Shown here: one piece after another, positions 8,201 to 16,724 of the stretch
How positions within the stretch are numbered: position 1 is the stretch's first letter
How the letters are laid out: the number at the start of each line of letters is the position of its first letter
Source: an uncultured Collinsella sp.
Lineage (GTDB): Bacteria > Actinomycetota > Coriobacteriia > Coriobacteriales > Coriobacteriaceae
NCBI GenBank assembly: GCA_900541665.1
Contig: UQKV01000002.1
Location: 46,986-110,985 of the forward strand
DNA length: 64,000 nucleotides
Direction of reading: 5' to 3'
Program-made: the position numbers and the translations under genes
The notes under the pieces: generated by a model
Databases searched by the model: none
What the model was told of the DNA's origin: nothing
Seen by the model: the letters and a program-made list of their open reading frames with translations, nothing else

Positions 8201-9499
8201 TTACTCGGCGTCCTTGGCGGTCTCGTCGACCTCGGTCACCTTGGCGTTCTCAACCAGGTGGTCGACGGCCTTGGAGCGACGGATGGACTCGCGGACGGCA
8301 GGCATGCGGCCATCGGCGATGAACTCGGCCTTGGAAGCCTCGACATCCTTGACGCCAGCCTTCTCGAACTCGGCGTTGATGTCGTCCTCGGTGACCTCAA
8401 TCTTGAGCTCACGGGCAAGGGCGTCGAGCGCCAGGGACTCGCGGGCAACGTCGTTGGCCTGCTTGTGCAGGTCGCCGACGAACTGCTCCATGGTCAGGCC
8501 AGAAGCGGGCAGCCAGGTGTCCAGGGTCATGCCGCGGGCAGCGAGGTTGGACAGGAAGTTCTGGCCAAGCTCCTCAAAGACGGACTGCTCGTAGTCGGCG
8601 TCCATCTCGTCGAGCTGCAGACGCTCGGCGAGGGCGGCGACGCAACGGTTCTCCTTCTCGGCCGGGAGGCGGGAAGCCTTGTCCTGCTCGATCTCGATCT
8701 TGATGGCGTCGCGCATGGCGTCGATGCTGTCGAAGCCAAAGTCGGACTTGACGAGCTCGTCGGTGAGCTCGGGGGTGTTGCGGACCTTGATACCCTTGAC
8801 GGTGACCTCGACGGTGTGGGTCTCGGCCTCCTCGCCCTCCTCGACCTCGTCGGTCCAGGTGACGGACTTGACGTCGTCAACGTTAGCGCCGATCAGGGCC
8901 TCGTTGAACTCCTTGGGGTTGCTGTCGCTACCGGCGATGAGCATGCGGCCCTCGGCGGCGAAGTTGTCGGCGTTCTCGACGGCCTTGAGGTCGACGGTAA
9001 CGTAGTCCTCGGCCTCGACGGCGCGACCCTCGACGTCCTCGAAGGTGGCACGATAGTTGAGGAGCATCTCAACCTGGTTGTTGATCTCGGACTCGGTGAC
9101 CTCCGCAGGGGGCATCTCGATCTCGACAGCGTCGAAGGAGGAGAGCTCAGCGGCGGGACGCAGGGAGAACTCGACGGTGTAGGTGTAGTCTTCGTGATCC
9201 TTGGCGAGGTCGAGGTCCTTGTAGTCACCGTTCTTGGTGGGGACGATGTCCAGCTCGTTGAGGACGGCGGGCTCGTTGGCGGCGATCAGGTCGTTGGTGG
9301 CCTGAGCGAGGGTAGCCTCGGCGCCAAGAGCAGAGTCGATGACCGGACGGGGAGCTTTACCGGCACGGAAGCCCGGGAAGCGGTACTTCTTGGCGGTGTC
9401 CTTGTAGGCCTTCTTGATCGCGGCGTCGACGTCGGCGGCCGGGATGGTGACCGTAGCGGTGAGCTTGGCGTCCTTGACGTCAGAAGCGGTGATGTTCAA
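8201..9499 (-). CDS. tig: Trigger factor, ribosome-associated chaperone/peptidyl-prolyl isomerase
   Basis: Binds near the ribosomal exit tunnel and holds nascent chains. The ribosome-docking signature GFRAGKAP is near residue 43, followed by an FKBP-like PPIase domain and a long acidic helical C-terminal arm ending in Asp/Glu-rich residues. About 432 residues, normal for the family. The start is uncertain. A strong AGGAGG lies 6 nt before a TTG (9499, used here) and 3 nt before a GTG (9502). The ATG codons further upstream overlap or precede the AGGAGG and lack sites of their own. tRNA-Leu lies 92 bp upstream on the same strand. Confidence 0.93.
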   Translation of the reverse strand: MNITASDVKDAKLTATVTIPAADVDAAIKKAYKDTAKKYRFPGFRAGKAPRPVIDSALGAEATLAQATNDLIAANEPAVLNELDIVPTKNGDYKDLDLAKDHEDYTYTVEFSLRPAAELSSFDAVEIEMPPAEVTESEINNQVEMLLNYRATFEDVEGRAVEAEDYVTVDLKAVENADNFAAEGRMLIAGSDSNPKEFNEALIGANVDDVKSVTWTDEVEEGEEAETHTVEVTVKGIKVRNTPELTDELVKSDFGFDSIDAMRDAIKIEIEQDKASRLPAEKENRCVAALAERLQLDEMDADYEQSVFEELGQNFLSNLAARGMTLDTWLPASGLTMEQFVGDLHKQANDVARESLALDALARELKIEVTEDDINAEFEKAGVKDVEASKAEFIADGRMPAVRESIRRSKAVDHLVENAKVTEVDETAKDAE

Positions 9500-9590
9500 C
9501 ACGTTCCTCCTCATACTGCCCAGCTTATCTGAGGTGCTGGTACCTTTATGCAACAAAGTGTCGCGACGGCCAGGGCCGACGCAAGTGCGA

Positions 9591-9674
9591 TGGTGCGGGC
9601 GAAAGGACTCGAACCTTCACGGGAATCCCACCAGAACCTAAATCTGGCGCGTCTACCAATTCCGCCACGCCCGC
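9591..9674 (-). tRNA. tRNA-Leu (anticodon TAG)
   Basis: Minus-strand cloverleaf of 84 nt with acceptor GCGGGCG/CGCCCGC, anticodon loop TTTAGGT (TAG), a long variable arm as in class II tRNAs, a GGTTCGAGTCC T-arm and an encoded CCA end. Confidence 0.95.
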
Positions 9675-9764
9675 ATGAGCGCACAGACTAGGAATGATAG
9701 CAGATACGAACGGCAAGCGCACGCACACCTTTTACAGGCTCACGACCTCACCACGAGTGCAAAA

Positions 9765-9790
9765 GGCGGGGCGAGTTGCCCCGCCCCGCC
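9765..9790 (-). terminator. Terminator after the molybdenum hydroxylase operon
   Basis: GGCGGGGC and GCCCCGCC pair around a 10-nt loop, and TTTTGCAC follows on the minus strand, 25 bp after the hydroxylase stop codon. Confidence 0.75.
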
Positions 9791-9814
9791 AATTACGACT
9801 TGTTCGCTGACCCG

Positions 9815-12646
9815 CTACTCCCCCAGCAGGGCCTTCTCGGGCGTAATCGGCAGTGAGCGAACCTGATGGCCGGTGGCGTGCGCCACGGCCGAGGCCACGG
9901 CGGCGAGCGGCGTGTTGATGACGACCTCGCCGATCGACTTGGCGCCAAACGGGCCCGTCGGCTCGTAACTCGGCTCAAAGGCCACGCGAATGCTGCCGAT
10001 ATCCAGGCGCGTGGGCAGCTTGTAGCTCATAAAGTTGCCGGTGCGCAGACGGCCGCGCTCATCGTGCTCGACGATCTCGTAGAGCGCGTGGCCGATACCC
10101 TGGGCAATGCCGCCCTCGGCCTGGACGCGCGCGAGCGCCTCGTTGATCACGGTGCCGCAGTCGACGGCCGCCGCGTAGTCCACCACGGTCACCTTGCCGG
10201 TGGCCTTGTCGACCTCGACCTCGGCAATGCCGGCCATAAACGGCGGAGGCGAAACGGGCAGGCAGGCAGAGGCATGCGAGGTCAGCGCGTCGCCGCCCGC
10301 GATGTTCTTGACGCACAGGTTGGCAAAGTCGCGCAGCGTGAGGTAGCGGTTCTGCTCGCGCGCGGCACGCTCGTCGGACAGGCGCACGTACTGGCCATCA
10401 AAGACCACGTCGGCGGCGTCCACGTCCCACATCTGGGCGGCCTTGGCGCAAATCTTCTCGCGCAGCTCGGTCGCGGCGTTCTTGGCTGCCAGACCCGTCA
10501 CGTACGTGCCCGAGCTCGCGTACGAGCCGGCGTCGAACGGCGACACGTCGGTGTCCACGCCGCGCACCACGATCAGCGAGCTCTCCACACCCAGCTCCTC
10601 GGCGGCAATCTGCGCCAGGATCGTGTCGACGCCCATGCCGTTATCGGTGGCGCCGGTGCCGATGGAAATGAAGCCGTCCTCTTCCAAGCGCATGTCGATG
10701 CCGGCGATATCCACGTTGGAGATGCCCGAGCCCTGCATGGTGAGCGCACAGCCCAGAGCACGCACGCGATCGCCCAGGTCCACGGCCAGCGGCTTGTCGC
10801 GCCAACCGATCATGTCCATCGCGCGCAGCAGGCAGCGGTCGAGCGCGCAGGCGTTGAGCTTCTCATTGTAGTACTGCGGCATGATCTCGCCCTCGCGCAC
10901 GATGTTCTTAAGGCGCAGGTCGGCGGGGTCCATGTGCAGCATGTCGGCGAGCTCGTTGACGGCGCTCTCCACGGCAAACTGGCCCTGGGTGGCACCGTAG
11001 CCGCGGTACGCGCCGCCGCGGTTGGTGTTGGTGTAGACGGCGTCCCAGCTAAAGCGGCTCGCCTTCACATGGTTGTAGATGGGCAGGCTCTTGTGGCCCG
11101 AAAGGCCGATCGTCGTGGTAGCGTGCTCGCCATACGCTCCGGCGTTGGACAGCGTATGCAGATCGATGGCCGTGATGGTGCCGTCGTTCATGGCGCCCAG
11201 CTTAACGGTCATCTGCATCTGGTGGCGCGAGTTGCCCGCGGTGATGGTCTCCTCGCGGGTGTAGCAGCAGTAGCTCGGACGGCCGGTCTGCTGGGTGACA
11301 AACGCCACGAAGATCTCGCAGCAGCCCGTCTGCTTGGAGCCAAAGCCACCACCGATGCGCGGCTTAATGACCTGCACCTGCGACTGCGGAATGTCGAGCG
11401 ACTGCGCGACCATGCGGCGCACGTGGAAGGGCACCTGCGTCGAGGTGGTCACCGAGATGCGCCCAAACGCGTCGGTCGTCGCGAAGGCGCGAAAGGTCTC
11501 CATGGGCGCGGTCTGCGTGGCCTGGCTGGTGTAGGTGCGCTCAAAAACGATGTCGCTCTGGGCGAAGGCCTCATCCAGGTCACCAAAGTCGCTCGTGCCG
11601 CTGCACACCAAGTTGCGCGGGACGTCGCCGCCCTGCGGGAACATAAAGGTCACGTCGCCCTCGGGGTGAACCACGATGTCATTATCGAGCGCCTGGGTAA
11701 AGTCGAGCAGCGGCTCGAGCACCTCGTAGTCGACCTTGATGAGCTTGAGTGCCTTGTCGGCGGCCTCCTCAGTCTCGGCGGCGACGATCGCCACCTCCTC
11801 ATTTTGGTAGCGCACGAGGTTCTCGAGGATCAGGCGGTCGTAGGGACTCGGCTGCGGATAGCTCTGGCCGGCGATGGTAAAGCGGCGTTTAGGCACGTCC
11901 TCGTAGGTGTAGACGCCCACGACGCCCGGCACCTTCAGGGCGCGCGAGGTGTCGATGGAGCGGATCTTGGCGCGGGCATAGGGGCTGCGCTTGAGTTTGA
12001 CGATGAGCGCGCCGGCGGGCACCATATCGCCCGTGTAGACGGGACGGCCCTCGAGCAGGGCCTTCGAATCCTTCTTGGGCTGCTTGTGGGTGATCTGCTT
12101 GTAGGTGACGCCATCGCAGCTGGTATCGTTGACCGGCAGCTCGGGCATCTCAAAGCCCACCTGTACGCCCGATTCGTTGAGGAAGCGGACGATGGCGCGC
12201 AGCTGGCTCTCGTAGCCGCTGCAGCGGCAGAGGTTGCCGGCGAGCTGGCGCGACAGCTCCTCGCGCGTGGCGACGAGGCTCGGGTCCTCCTTGGCGGCGC
12301 GGGCGAGCGCCAGCACGTTCATGATAAGGCCAGGGGCGCAAAAACCGCACTGCTCGGCGCCTTCGGCAGCCATCGCACGGGCCAGCGCCTCAGACTCGGC
12401 TTTGAGGCCCTCGAGCGTGGTGATGGTGTGGCCCTCGACGCGAGCGGCGGGAACCGAGCAGCTCAGCACCGGTTCGCCGTCGAGCCACACCGTACACAGG
12501 CCGCAGTTGGTTGTCTCACAGGCGCAGCGCACCGACGCACAACCCTGTTCGCGCAACAGTGCAAAGAGCATGGTGTCGGGGGCAATCTGAACCTTGACCT
12601 TACGGCCGTTGAGCGTAAAGGAAAGATCGATGAGTTTGGCAGCCAT
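9815..12646 (-). CDS. Molybdenum hydroxylase, fused [2Fe-2S] and Mo-binding subunit (probable selenium-dependent xanthine dehydrogenase type)
   Basis: 943 residues. The N-terminal 160 carry two 2Fe-2S clusters: a plant-type ferredoxin set (CASVRCACETTNCGLC) and the helical set (EQCGFCAPG with GNLCRCSGY). The rest is a xanthine-oxidase-type molybdopterin domain with GGGFGSKQ, RGGAYRGYGATQ and the catalytic Glu motif GAKSIGEVV. This fusion of small and large subunits is characteristic of the YgfN/XdhD and selenium-dependent xanthine dehydrogenase groups, whose Mo centre is thought to carry a labile selenium ligand. The abundance of selenium genes in the window supports that, but it is an inference. 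The substrate is probably a purine or other N-heterocycle. Its ATG overlaps the FAD-subunit stop as TAATG. Confidence 0.85.
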   Translation of the reverse strand: MAAKLIDLSFTLNGRKVKVQIAPDTMLFALLREQGCASVRCACETTNCGLCTVWLDGEPVLSCSVPAARVEGHTITTLEGLKAESEALARAMAAEGAEQCGFCAPGLIMNVLALARAAKEDPSLVATREELSRQLAGNLCRCSGYESQLRAIVRFLNESGVQVGFEMPELPVNDTSCDGVTYKQITHKQPKKDSKALLEGRPVYTGDMVPAGALIVKLKRSPYARAKIRSIDTSRALKVPGVVGVYTYEDVPKRRFTIAGQSYPQPSPYDRLILENLVRYQNEEVAIVAAETEEAADKALKLIKVDYEVLEPLLDFTQALDNDIVVHPEGDVTFMFPQGGDVPRNLVCSGTSDFGDLDEAFAQSDIVFERTYTSQATQTAPMETFRAFATTDAFGRISVTTSTQVPFHVRRMVAQSLDIPQSQVQVIKPRIGGGFGSKQTGCCEIFVAFVTQQTGRPSYCCYTREETITAGNSRHQMQMTVKLGAMNDGTITAIDLHTLSNAGAYGEHATTTIGLSGHKSLPIYNHVKASRFSWDAVYTNTNRGGAYRGYGATQGQFAVESAVNELADMLHMDPADLRLKNIVREGEIMPQYYNEKLNACALDRCLLRAMDMIGWRDKPLAVDLGDRVRALGCALTMQGSGISNVDIAGIDMRLEEDGFISIGTGATDNGMGVDTILAQIAAEELGVESSLIVVRGVDTDVSPFDAGSYASSGTYVTGLAAKNAATELREKICAKAAQMWDVDAADVVFDGQYVRLSDERAAREQNRYLTLRDFANLCVKNIAGGDALTSHASACLPVSPPPFMAGIAEVEVDKATGKVTVVDYAAAVDCGTVINEALARVQAEGGIAQGIGHALYEIVEHDERGRLRTGNFMSYKLPTRLDIGSIRVAFEPSYEPTGPFGAKSIGEVVINTPLAAVASAVAHATGHQVRSLPITPEKALLGE

Positions 12647-13560
12647 TAGCGCACCTCGCTAGAATCGACGCCGGGCACGCGGCGGCAGGAATACTCGTCC
12701 GTGGCAAACTTGGGAATCTGCACGCCCTCGAGCTCGCGGGCAAGCGCGGCCGAAAGCTCGATGCCGGCGGCGCGGCGCACGGCCTGGATGGCGAGCGGGG
12801 CCGAGATGCGACGGCGGTAGTCGGCCGAGCCCCACAGGTTGGTGCCGTAGCTCAGCGAGCGCACGGATGCAGCCAGGGCGCGAAGCTCGTCCTCGGAAGG
12901 CTGCTCGGCGGTAAGGCCGCACGCCTCGCCCTGCAGCAGGGTCGCGCGCAGCGGACGGGCGCCCACGGTGACATGCCAGCTGTTGTCCCACCAGGCAGCT
13001 GTGACGTTGAGCGAGGGGAAGTCGGTCGCGGCCTTACGCACGGCCTCATAGCTCGCGCGGTAGTCGTGCTTGACGACCACGACATGCTCGATAACGTCGC
13101 GCACGTAGCCCATATCGACGAACTCCGCGAGCGGCACGCGGCCGGCGCCCGTCAGCTCAACGTACGAATCGAGCGCCAGGAACGCCGAGAGCACGTCCGA
13201 GAAGCCAAAGCGACCGTAGATGCTGCCGCCCACCGTGGCGGTGTTGCGCAGCTGCACGCCCACGATGTCGTGGACGGCGAACTCAAAGACATTGTTGACA
13301 AGCGCGTTGAGCCCGGCATGACGCTCGAGCTGGCGCAGGGTGCACATGGCACCGATGCGAAACTCGGTCTCGGTCTCCTCGATCTGATCGAGTCCGCAGG
13401 CCGAAAGGTCAATCGCCGTCGCCACACGACGCGAACCCAGGCGCATCCAGATGCCGCCGCCCACAATCTTGTTGTTGCGGTTCTTCTGCAAGAGCTCATA
13501 GGCTTCGGCCGCGTTTCCAACACGGACGTAGGTACCGAACTTGAGCACGTTCTCCCCCAT
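12646..13560 (-). CDS. Molybdenum hydroxylase FAD-binding subunit (XdhB/YgfM-like)
   Basis: About 304 residues in the CO-dehydrogenase flavoprotein family. An N-terminal FAD-binding region has the KIVGGGIWMRLG loop and NTATVGGSIYGRFGFSDVLSAFLAL, the conserved second FAD loop (TxGG). It would pass electrons from the iron-sulfur clusters of the fused subunit encoded directly downstream to NAD or another acceptor. The two genes overlap by one base (TAATG), so they are co-translated. It is the first gene of the operon and lies downstream of gdhA and its terminator. The physiological acceptor cannot be inferred. Confidence 0.85.
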   Translation of the reverse strand: MGENVLKFGTYVRVGNAAEAYELLQKNRNNKIVGGGIWMRLGSRRVATAIDLSACGLDQIEETETEFRIGAMCTLRQLERHAGLNALVNNVFEFAVHDIVGVQLRNTATVGGSIYGRFGFSDVLSAFLALDSYVELTGAGRVPLAEFVDMGYVRDVIEHVVVVKHDYRASYEAVRKAATDFPSLNVTAAWWDNSWHVTVGARPLRATLLQGEACGLTAEQPSEDELRALAASVRSLSYGTNLWGSADYRRRISAPLAIQAVRRAAGIELSAALARELEGVQIPKFATDEYSCRRVPGVDSSEVR

Positions 13561-13627
13561 CTCTCCACTTGTCCAGTGCTTCTAAGTGTACCAAACGAGG
13601 GCGCGCGACCCTCACCACCACAGAAAA

Positions 13628-13656
13628 AGGCTCCCAGCCGGAATGGCTGGAAGCCT
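13628..13656 (-). terminator. Rho-independent terminator of gdhA
   Basis: AGGCTCCCAGCC pairs with GGCTGGAAGCCT (one mismatch) and is followed on the minus strand by TTTTTCTG, 27 bp after the gdhA stop. Confidence 0.85.
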
Positions 13657-13682
13657 CATCACATGCTATATCGAGCGAAGAT

Positions 13683-15038
13683 TTAGCAGACGCCCTGGGC
13701 GAGCATGGCATCGGCGACCTTCAGGAAGCCGGCGATGTTGGCGCCCATGACGAAGTTGCCCTCCTCGCCGTACTCCTTGGCGGTGTCGTCCACGTTGTGG
13801 AACATGCCGCGCATGAGCTGCTCGAGCTTGCCGTCGACCTCCTCGAAGGTCCAGGACAGGTGCTCGGCGTTCTGGCTCATCTCCAGGCCGGACACGAGCA
13901 CGCCGCCGGCGTTGGCAGCCTTGCCGGGCATAAAGGCGACGCCGTTCTTCTGGAAGTAAGTCGTGGCCTCGATGGTCGTGGGCATGTTCGCGCCCTCGCC
14001 GACCACCTTGCAGCCGTTGGCGACGAGCGCCTGGGCGTCCTCGAGCAGCAGCGTGTTCTCGCGAGCGCAGGGCAGCGCGATGTCGCAGGGGAGCTGCCAA
14101 ACGCCACGACCGTCGCCCTCGTGCCACACGGCGTTGGGCTTCTCGTCAACGTACATAGCGAGCGTAACGCCCTTGTCGTGGCCGGAGCGCTTCTTGTTGT
14201 AGACGTGCTCGAGCACGGTGTAGTCGATGCCGTCGGGATCCTCGACCCAGCCGTGAGTATCGGAGCAGGCCAGCACCTTGCCGCCGAGCTGGGAGACCTT
14301 CTGGACCGCGTAGATGGCGACGTTACCGGAGCCGTGAACGACGACGTTCTTGCCCTCGAAGGAGTCGCCACGGCTCTTGAGGTACTCGTCCACAAAGTAG
14401 ACCAGACCGTAACCGGTGGCCTCGGTACGGGCGAGCGAGCCGCCAAAGGAGAGACCCTTGCCGGTAAGGACGCCGGTCCACTCGTTGGTCAGGCGCTTGT
14501 ACTGACCGAACAGGTAGGCAACCTCGCGGCCGCCAACGCCCAGGTCGCCGGCGGGAACGTCGGTGTTGGGGCCAATGTGGCGATAGAGCTCGGTCATGAA
14601 GGACTGGCAGAAGTGCATGATCTCGTTGTTGGACTTGCCCTTGGGGTCAAAGTCGGAACCGCCCTTGCCGCCGCCCATGGGAAGGGTGGTCAGGCTGTTC
14701 TTGAGGATTTGCTCCAGGCCCAGGAACTTGAGCATGCCCAAGGTGACCGTCGGGTTAAAGCGCAGGCCGCCCTTGTAGGGTCCAATGGCAGAGTTGAACT
14801 CGACGCGGTAGCCGCGATTGACCTGGACCTTGCCCTGATCATCGACCCAGGGGACACGGAACATAACGATGCGCTCGGGCTCGACGAGGCGCTCGAGCAG
14901 GGCGGCCTCCTCGTACTCGGGATGGGCGTCGAGCGCCGGCTGGATGGTGCCGAGGATCTCGGTCGCGGCCTGGATGAACTCAGGCTGCTCGGGATAGCGG
15001 GCCTTGAGCTCGTCGAGAACTTTCTGCGTGTAGCTCAT
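13683..15038 (-). CDS. gdhA: Glutamate dehydrogenase (hexameric, NAD(P)-dependent)
   Basis: Interconverts glutamate and 2-oxoglutarate plus ammonium. 451 residues, the usual size of the hexameric class. The glutamate-binding lysine region is PMGGGKGGSDFDPKGKS, and the Rossmann fold carries VVVHGSGNVAIYAVQK. The start MSYTQKVLDEL is supported by GGAGGAAGC immediately upstream, which excludes the longer frame. It is monocistronic, with its own terminator downstream and a 257-bp leader/intergenic region upstream. The residues deciding NADH or NADPH preference are not clear enough to call. Confidence 0.95.
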   Translation of the reverse strand: MSYTQKVLDELKARYPEQPEFIQAATEILGTIQPALDAHPEYEEAALLERLVEPERIVMFRVPWVDDQGKVQVNRGYRVEFNSAIGPYKGGLRFNPTVTLGMLKFLGLEQILKNSLTTLPMGGGKGGSDFDPKGKSNNEIMHFCQSFMTELYRHIGPNTDVPAGDLGVGGREVAYLFGQYKRLTNEWTGVLTGKGLSFGGSLARTEATGYGLVYFVDEYLKSRGDSFEGKNVVVHGSGNVAIYAVQKVSQLGGKVLACSDTHGWVEDPDGIDYTVLEHVYNKKRSGHDKGVTLAMYVDEKPNAVWHEGDGRGVWQLPCDIALPCARENTLLLEDAQALVANGCKVVGEGANMPTTIEATTYFQKNGVAFMPGKAANAGGVLVSGLEMSQNAEHLSWTFEEVDGKLEQLMRGMFHNVDDTAKEYGEEGNFVMGANIAGFLKVADAMLAQGVC

Positions 15039-15253
15039 GCTTCCTCCAATGATGGGAAACGAAAAGTGTCGGTCGCGGCACCCCATGCGCCGCGAGCTTT
15101 ATCGAGTATGGATAATATCGCACTGTTGCAGCAAAGTTACGCATAAGCCGACGAGCAGATGTTTCGTTTTGATTACGATGCAGGTAGAAGCGTTTTTGAG
15201 CGTCTGACGTACAAATCGCGTGTTTCGAAGCTGTTTCGTCCACGTGTTCCAAA

Positions 15254-15286
15254 CCACCACATTGGGAACAGGCACCTTTGTGGTGG
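15254..15286 (-). terminator. Weak terminator after DUF3343 gene
   Basis: CCACCACA and TGTGGTGG pair around a 17-nt loop and are followed by TTTGG on the minus strand, 10 bp past the DUF3343 stop at the end of the formate/selenium island. The T-tract is short. Confidence 0.45.
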
Positions 15287-15295
15287 TGTAGGTGG

Positions 15296-15691
15296 TTAGA
15301 GGACGAGCTGATGGTAGTCGGCGGGGGTTATGCGGCCTTCGGTGGCAGCGCGGAAGGCGGCGAGGGCGTCGCCCGAGAACGGCATGGCCCAGCACAGCCC
15401 GCAGCCGGCGGTGATGGAGCCAGGCAGAGGCATGATGCGCCCGGGCACACCGGCGGCAAGGCACAGTTGCTCGCATTCCATCACATCGAAGGTGCTATCG
15501 AACGAAACGATAATCTTGCGCTCGTGATCTAGGGCATCGCCGGACGGGCCTTCGCGGTGTGCCTCACGATACGCAGCGGCGGCCGCTTCCTCTTCCGCAG
15601 TATGTCCACAGCCACCGCAGCCGCAAGTACAAGGCTCAGACCCATCGCAAGTGCAAGGTTCTCCCGTGTCGGGACAAATATCGTGAGACAT
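15296..15691 (-). CDS. DUF3343 protein with Cys-rich N-terminal extension (putative Se/S carrier)
   Basis: 131 residues. The last 80 are a DUF3343 domain with the conserved Cys patches (MECEQLCLAAGVPGRIMPLP and AGCGLCWAMPF). The first 30 residues add seven cysteines in CPDTGEPCTCDGSEPCTCGC and GGCGH, resembling a metal- or chalcogen-binding tail. DUF3343 proteins co-occur with SelD, YedF and desulfurase-like proteins and are proposed, not proven, to carry selenium or sulfur. It is the last gene of the selA-selB-selC-mobA direction, 15 bp after mobA. The ribosome-binding stretch TTGGAGTTGCC-ATG is identical to that of the second DUF3343 gene at 43369. The tail is absent from that paralogue. 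Confidence 0.8.
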   Translation of the reverse strand: MSHDICPDTGEPCTCDGSEPCTCGCGGCGHTAEEEAAAAAYREAHREGPSGDALDHERKIIVSFDSTFDVMECEQLCLAAGVPGRIMPLPGSITAGCGLCWAMPFSGDALAAFRAATEGRITPADYHQLVL

Positions 15692-15706
15692 GGCAACTCC
15701 AATCGT

Positions 15707-16339
15707 CTAGGCGAGTAACTCGGCCGCCGCAAACTCCTCGGGCGTATTGACGTTTTCGAAGCAGAGCGTCGAGCCTGCGACCGCGACAATCTGAGGCTCG
15801 TCCAAATACCCGGCATTCACCCGGTCGATCAGGCAGCGGATTCGCTGACGGTCACCGGCGAGCAGCTCTTGGGCAACCGGCGCACACGCGTCACGGCGCC
15901 AGACGGCGCAAAGCGGCTCAATCCCCCGCTCCTCGCGCGGCACGCACACGTCGAGCGCCTCGGCCTCGACACAGCCAGCAAGGGCACCGATTAGCTCCGA
16001 AGAGACAAACGGCATATCACAGGCGACGATAGCAACGAGAGGCAGCCGGGCCGCAGTCAGCGAACTCGCGATGCCGCGCATGGCGCCCGCCGGCCCCTCA
16101 AGGTCCGACACTATTCGCGGCACCAGGCCGCCAAACGCGCGCTCCTCAAGGTAGGCAAGCTCGCTGGGACGCGAAGTCGTCACGACCAACTCGCCGGCAA
16201 CTGGCGCCAGCCGACCCAGCACGCGTTCGATGAGCGGCTCGCCGCAAAACAACATCCGCGCCTTGTCGCAACCCATGCGCGACGACAGCCCGCCCGCTTG
16301 GACGACGCAAGAAAGATCGGCTCGTCTTACGGTAGTCAT
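15707..16339 (-). CDS. mobA: Molybdenum cofactor guanylyltransferase MobA
   Basis: Transfers GMP from GTP to Mo-molybdopterin, giving the bis-MGD cofactor needed by FdhF and the DMSO-reductase-family protein encoded at 20199. The nucleotide-binding signature is VVQAGGLSSRMGCDKARM, and the Mg-binding ACDMPFVS follows in mid-protein. About 210 residues, normal. The start giving MTTVRRADL is preferred, with a GGGGGTG stretch 9 nt upstream. A longer frame exists without a better site. Its position between tRNA-Sec and a DUF3343 gene ties bis-MGD synthesis to the selenium island. Confidence 0.9.
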   Translation of the reverse strand: MTTVRRADLSCVVQAGGLSSRMGCDKARMLFCGEPLIERVLGRLAPVAGELVVTTSRPSELAYLEERAFGGLVPRIVSDLEGPAGAMRGIASSLTAARLPLVAIVACDMPFVSSELIGALAGCVEAEALDVCVPREERGIEPLCAVWRRDACAPVAQELLAGDRQRIRCLIDRVNAGYLDEPQIVAVAGSTLCFENVNTPEEFAAAELLA

Positions 16340-16429
16340 ACGGCAAAACACCCCCATCGGCATGCTCGAAACCCGGTGCACGAAGCTAAATACAGCCGCC
16401 GAAATAGCGGCGCTACGAAAAGCTCATGC

Positions 16430-16485
16430 AAAAATAAAACAGCGCCTTTGCGGCACGCAGCAAGACCGCGAGCACAAAAGCGCTG
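16430..16485 (-). terminator. Terminator of tRNA-Sec
   Basis: CAGCGCTTTTGTG and CGCAAAGGCGCTG pair (with G-U wobbles) and TTTTATTTTT follows on the minus strand, directly after the tRNA-Sec 3' end and before mobA. Confidence 0.8.
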
Positions 16486-16493
16486 GTAGCGTA

Positions 16494-16590
16494 TGGCGGG
16501 AACGTATGTGAATCGAACACATCCAAGACGTTTTGCACGCCTCGCAACGGTTTTGAGGACCGCGGAGCCCACCGGAGCCCATCCGTTCCC
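16494..16590 (-). tRNA. selC: Selenocysteine tRNA (anticodon TCA)
   Basis: 97-nt minus-strand tRNA. The acceptor stem begins GGGAACG and ends CGTTCCC-GCCA with an encoded CCA. The anticodon loop is CCTCAAA (anticodon TCA, reading UGA) on a CGGT/ACCG stem. The D-arm is extended and there is a long variable arm, as in tRNA-Sec. The T-arm carries GTTCGATTC. It sits just downstream of selB and, with selA and selD in the same window, completes the bacterial Sec insertion set. Confidence 0.93.
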
Positions 16591-16602
16591 AAGTGCGGCG
16601 GT

Positions 16603-16632
16603 ATTTTACCAAACCGACAGGCCCCATCCCAA
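16603..16632 (-). promoter_or_regulatory. Candidate promoter of selC
   Basis: On the minus strand TTGGGA (16627-16632) and TAAAAT (16603-16608) are separated by 18 nt, and the tRNA-Sec 5' end lies 12 nt downstream. This would let tRNA-Sec be made independently of selA-selB. Confidence 0.45.
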
Positions 16633-16646
16633 AATGACAAACAAGA

Positions 16647-16712
16647 AGTTGCGGTGGAATAGTTCCTGGTTTGGCGTTAGATGCCGAAAACAGGAACTAT
16701 TCCACCGCAACT
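16647..16712. repeat. Palindromic intergenic repeat R2 (GTTGCGGTG family)
   Basis: AGTTGCGGTGGAATA-GTTCCTG and CAGGAAC-TATTCCACCGCAACT are perfectly complementary over 22 bp around a 22-nt loop. It has the same inner arm as R1 and a different loop. It lies 12 bp past the selB stop, between selB and the selC promoter. Confidence 0.88.
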
Positions 16713-16724
16713 GATAAGGGTGGA

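Noticed and set aside
9866..12649. A 927-residue open frame on the plus strand across the molybdenum hydroxylase gene
   Set aside because: It is the antisense shadow of a high-GC gene with clear iron-sulfur and Mo motifs on the minus strand. Its composition (His/Arg/Gly/Leu-rich, no motif) is typical of such shadows, as for the long plus-strand frames over tig, valS, clpX and the hyf genes.
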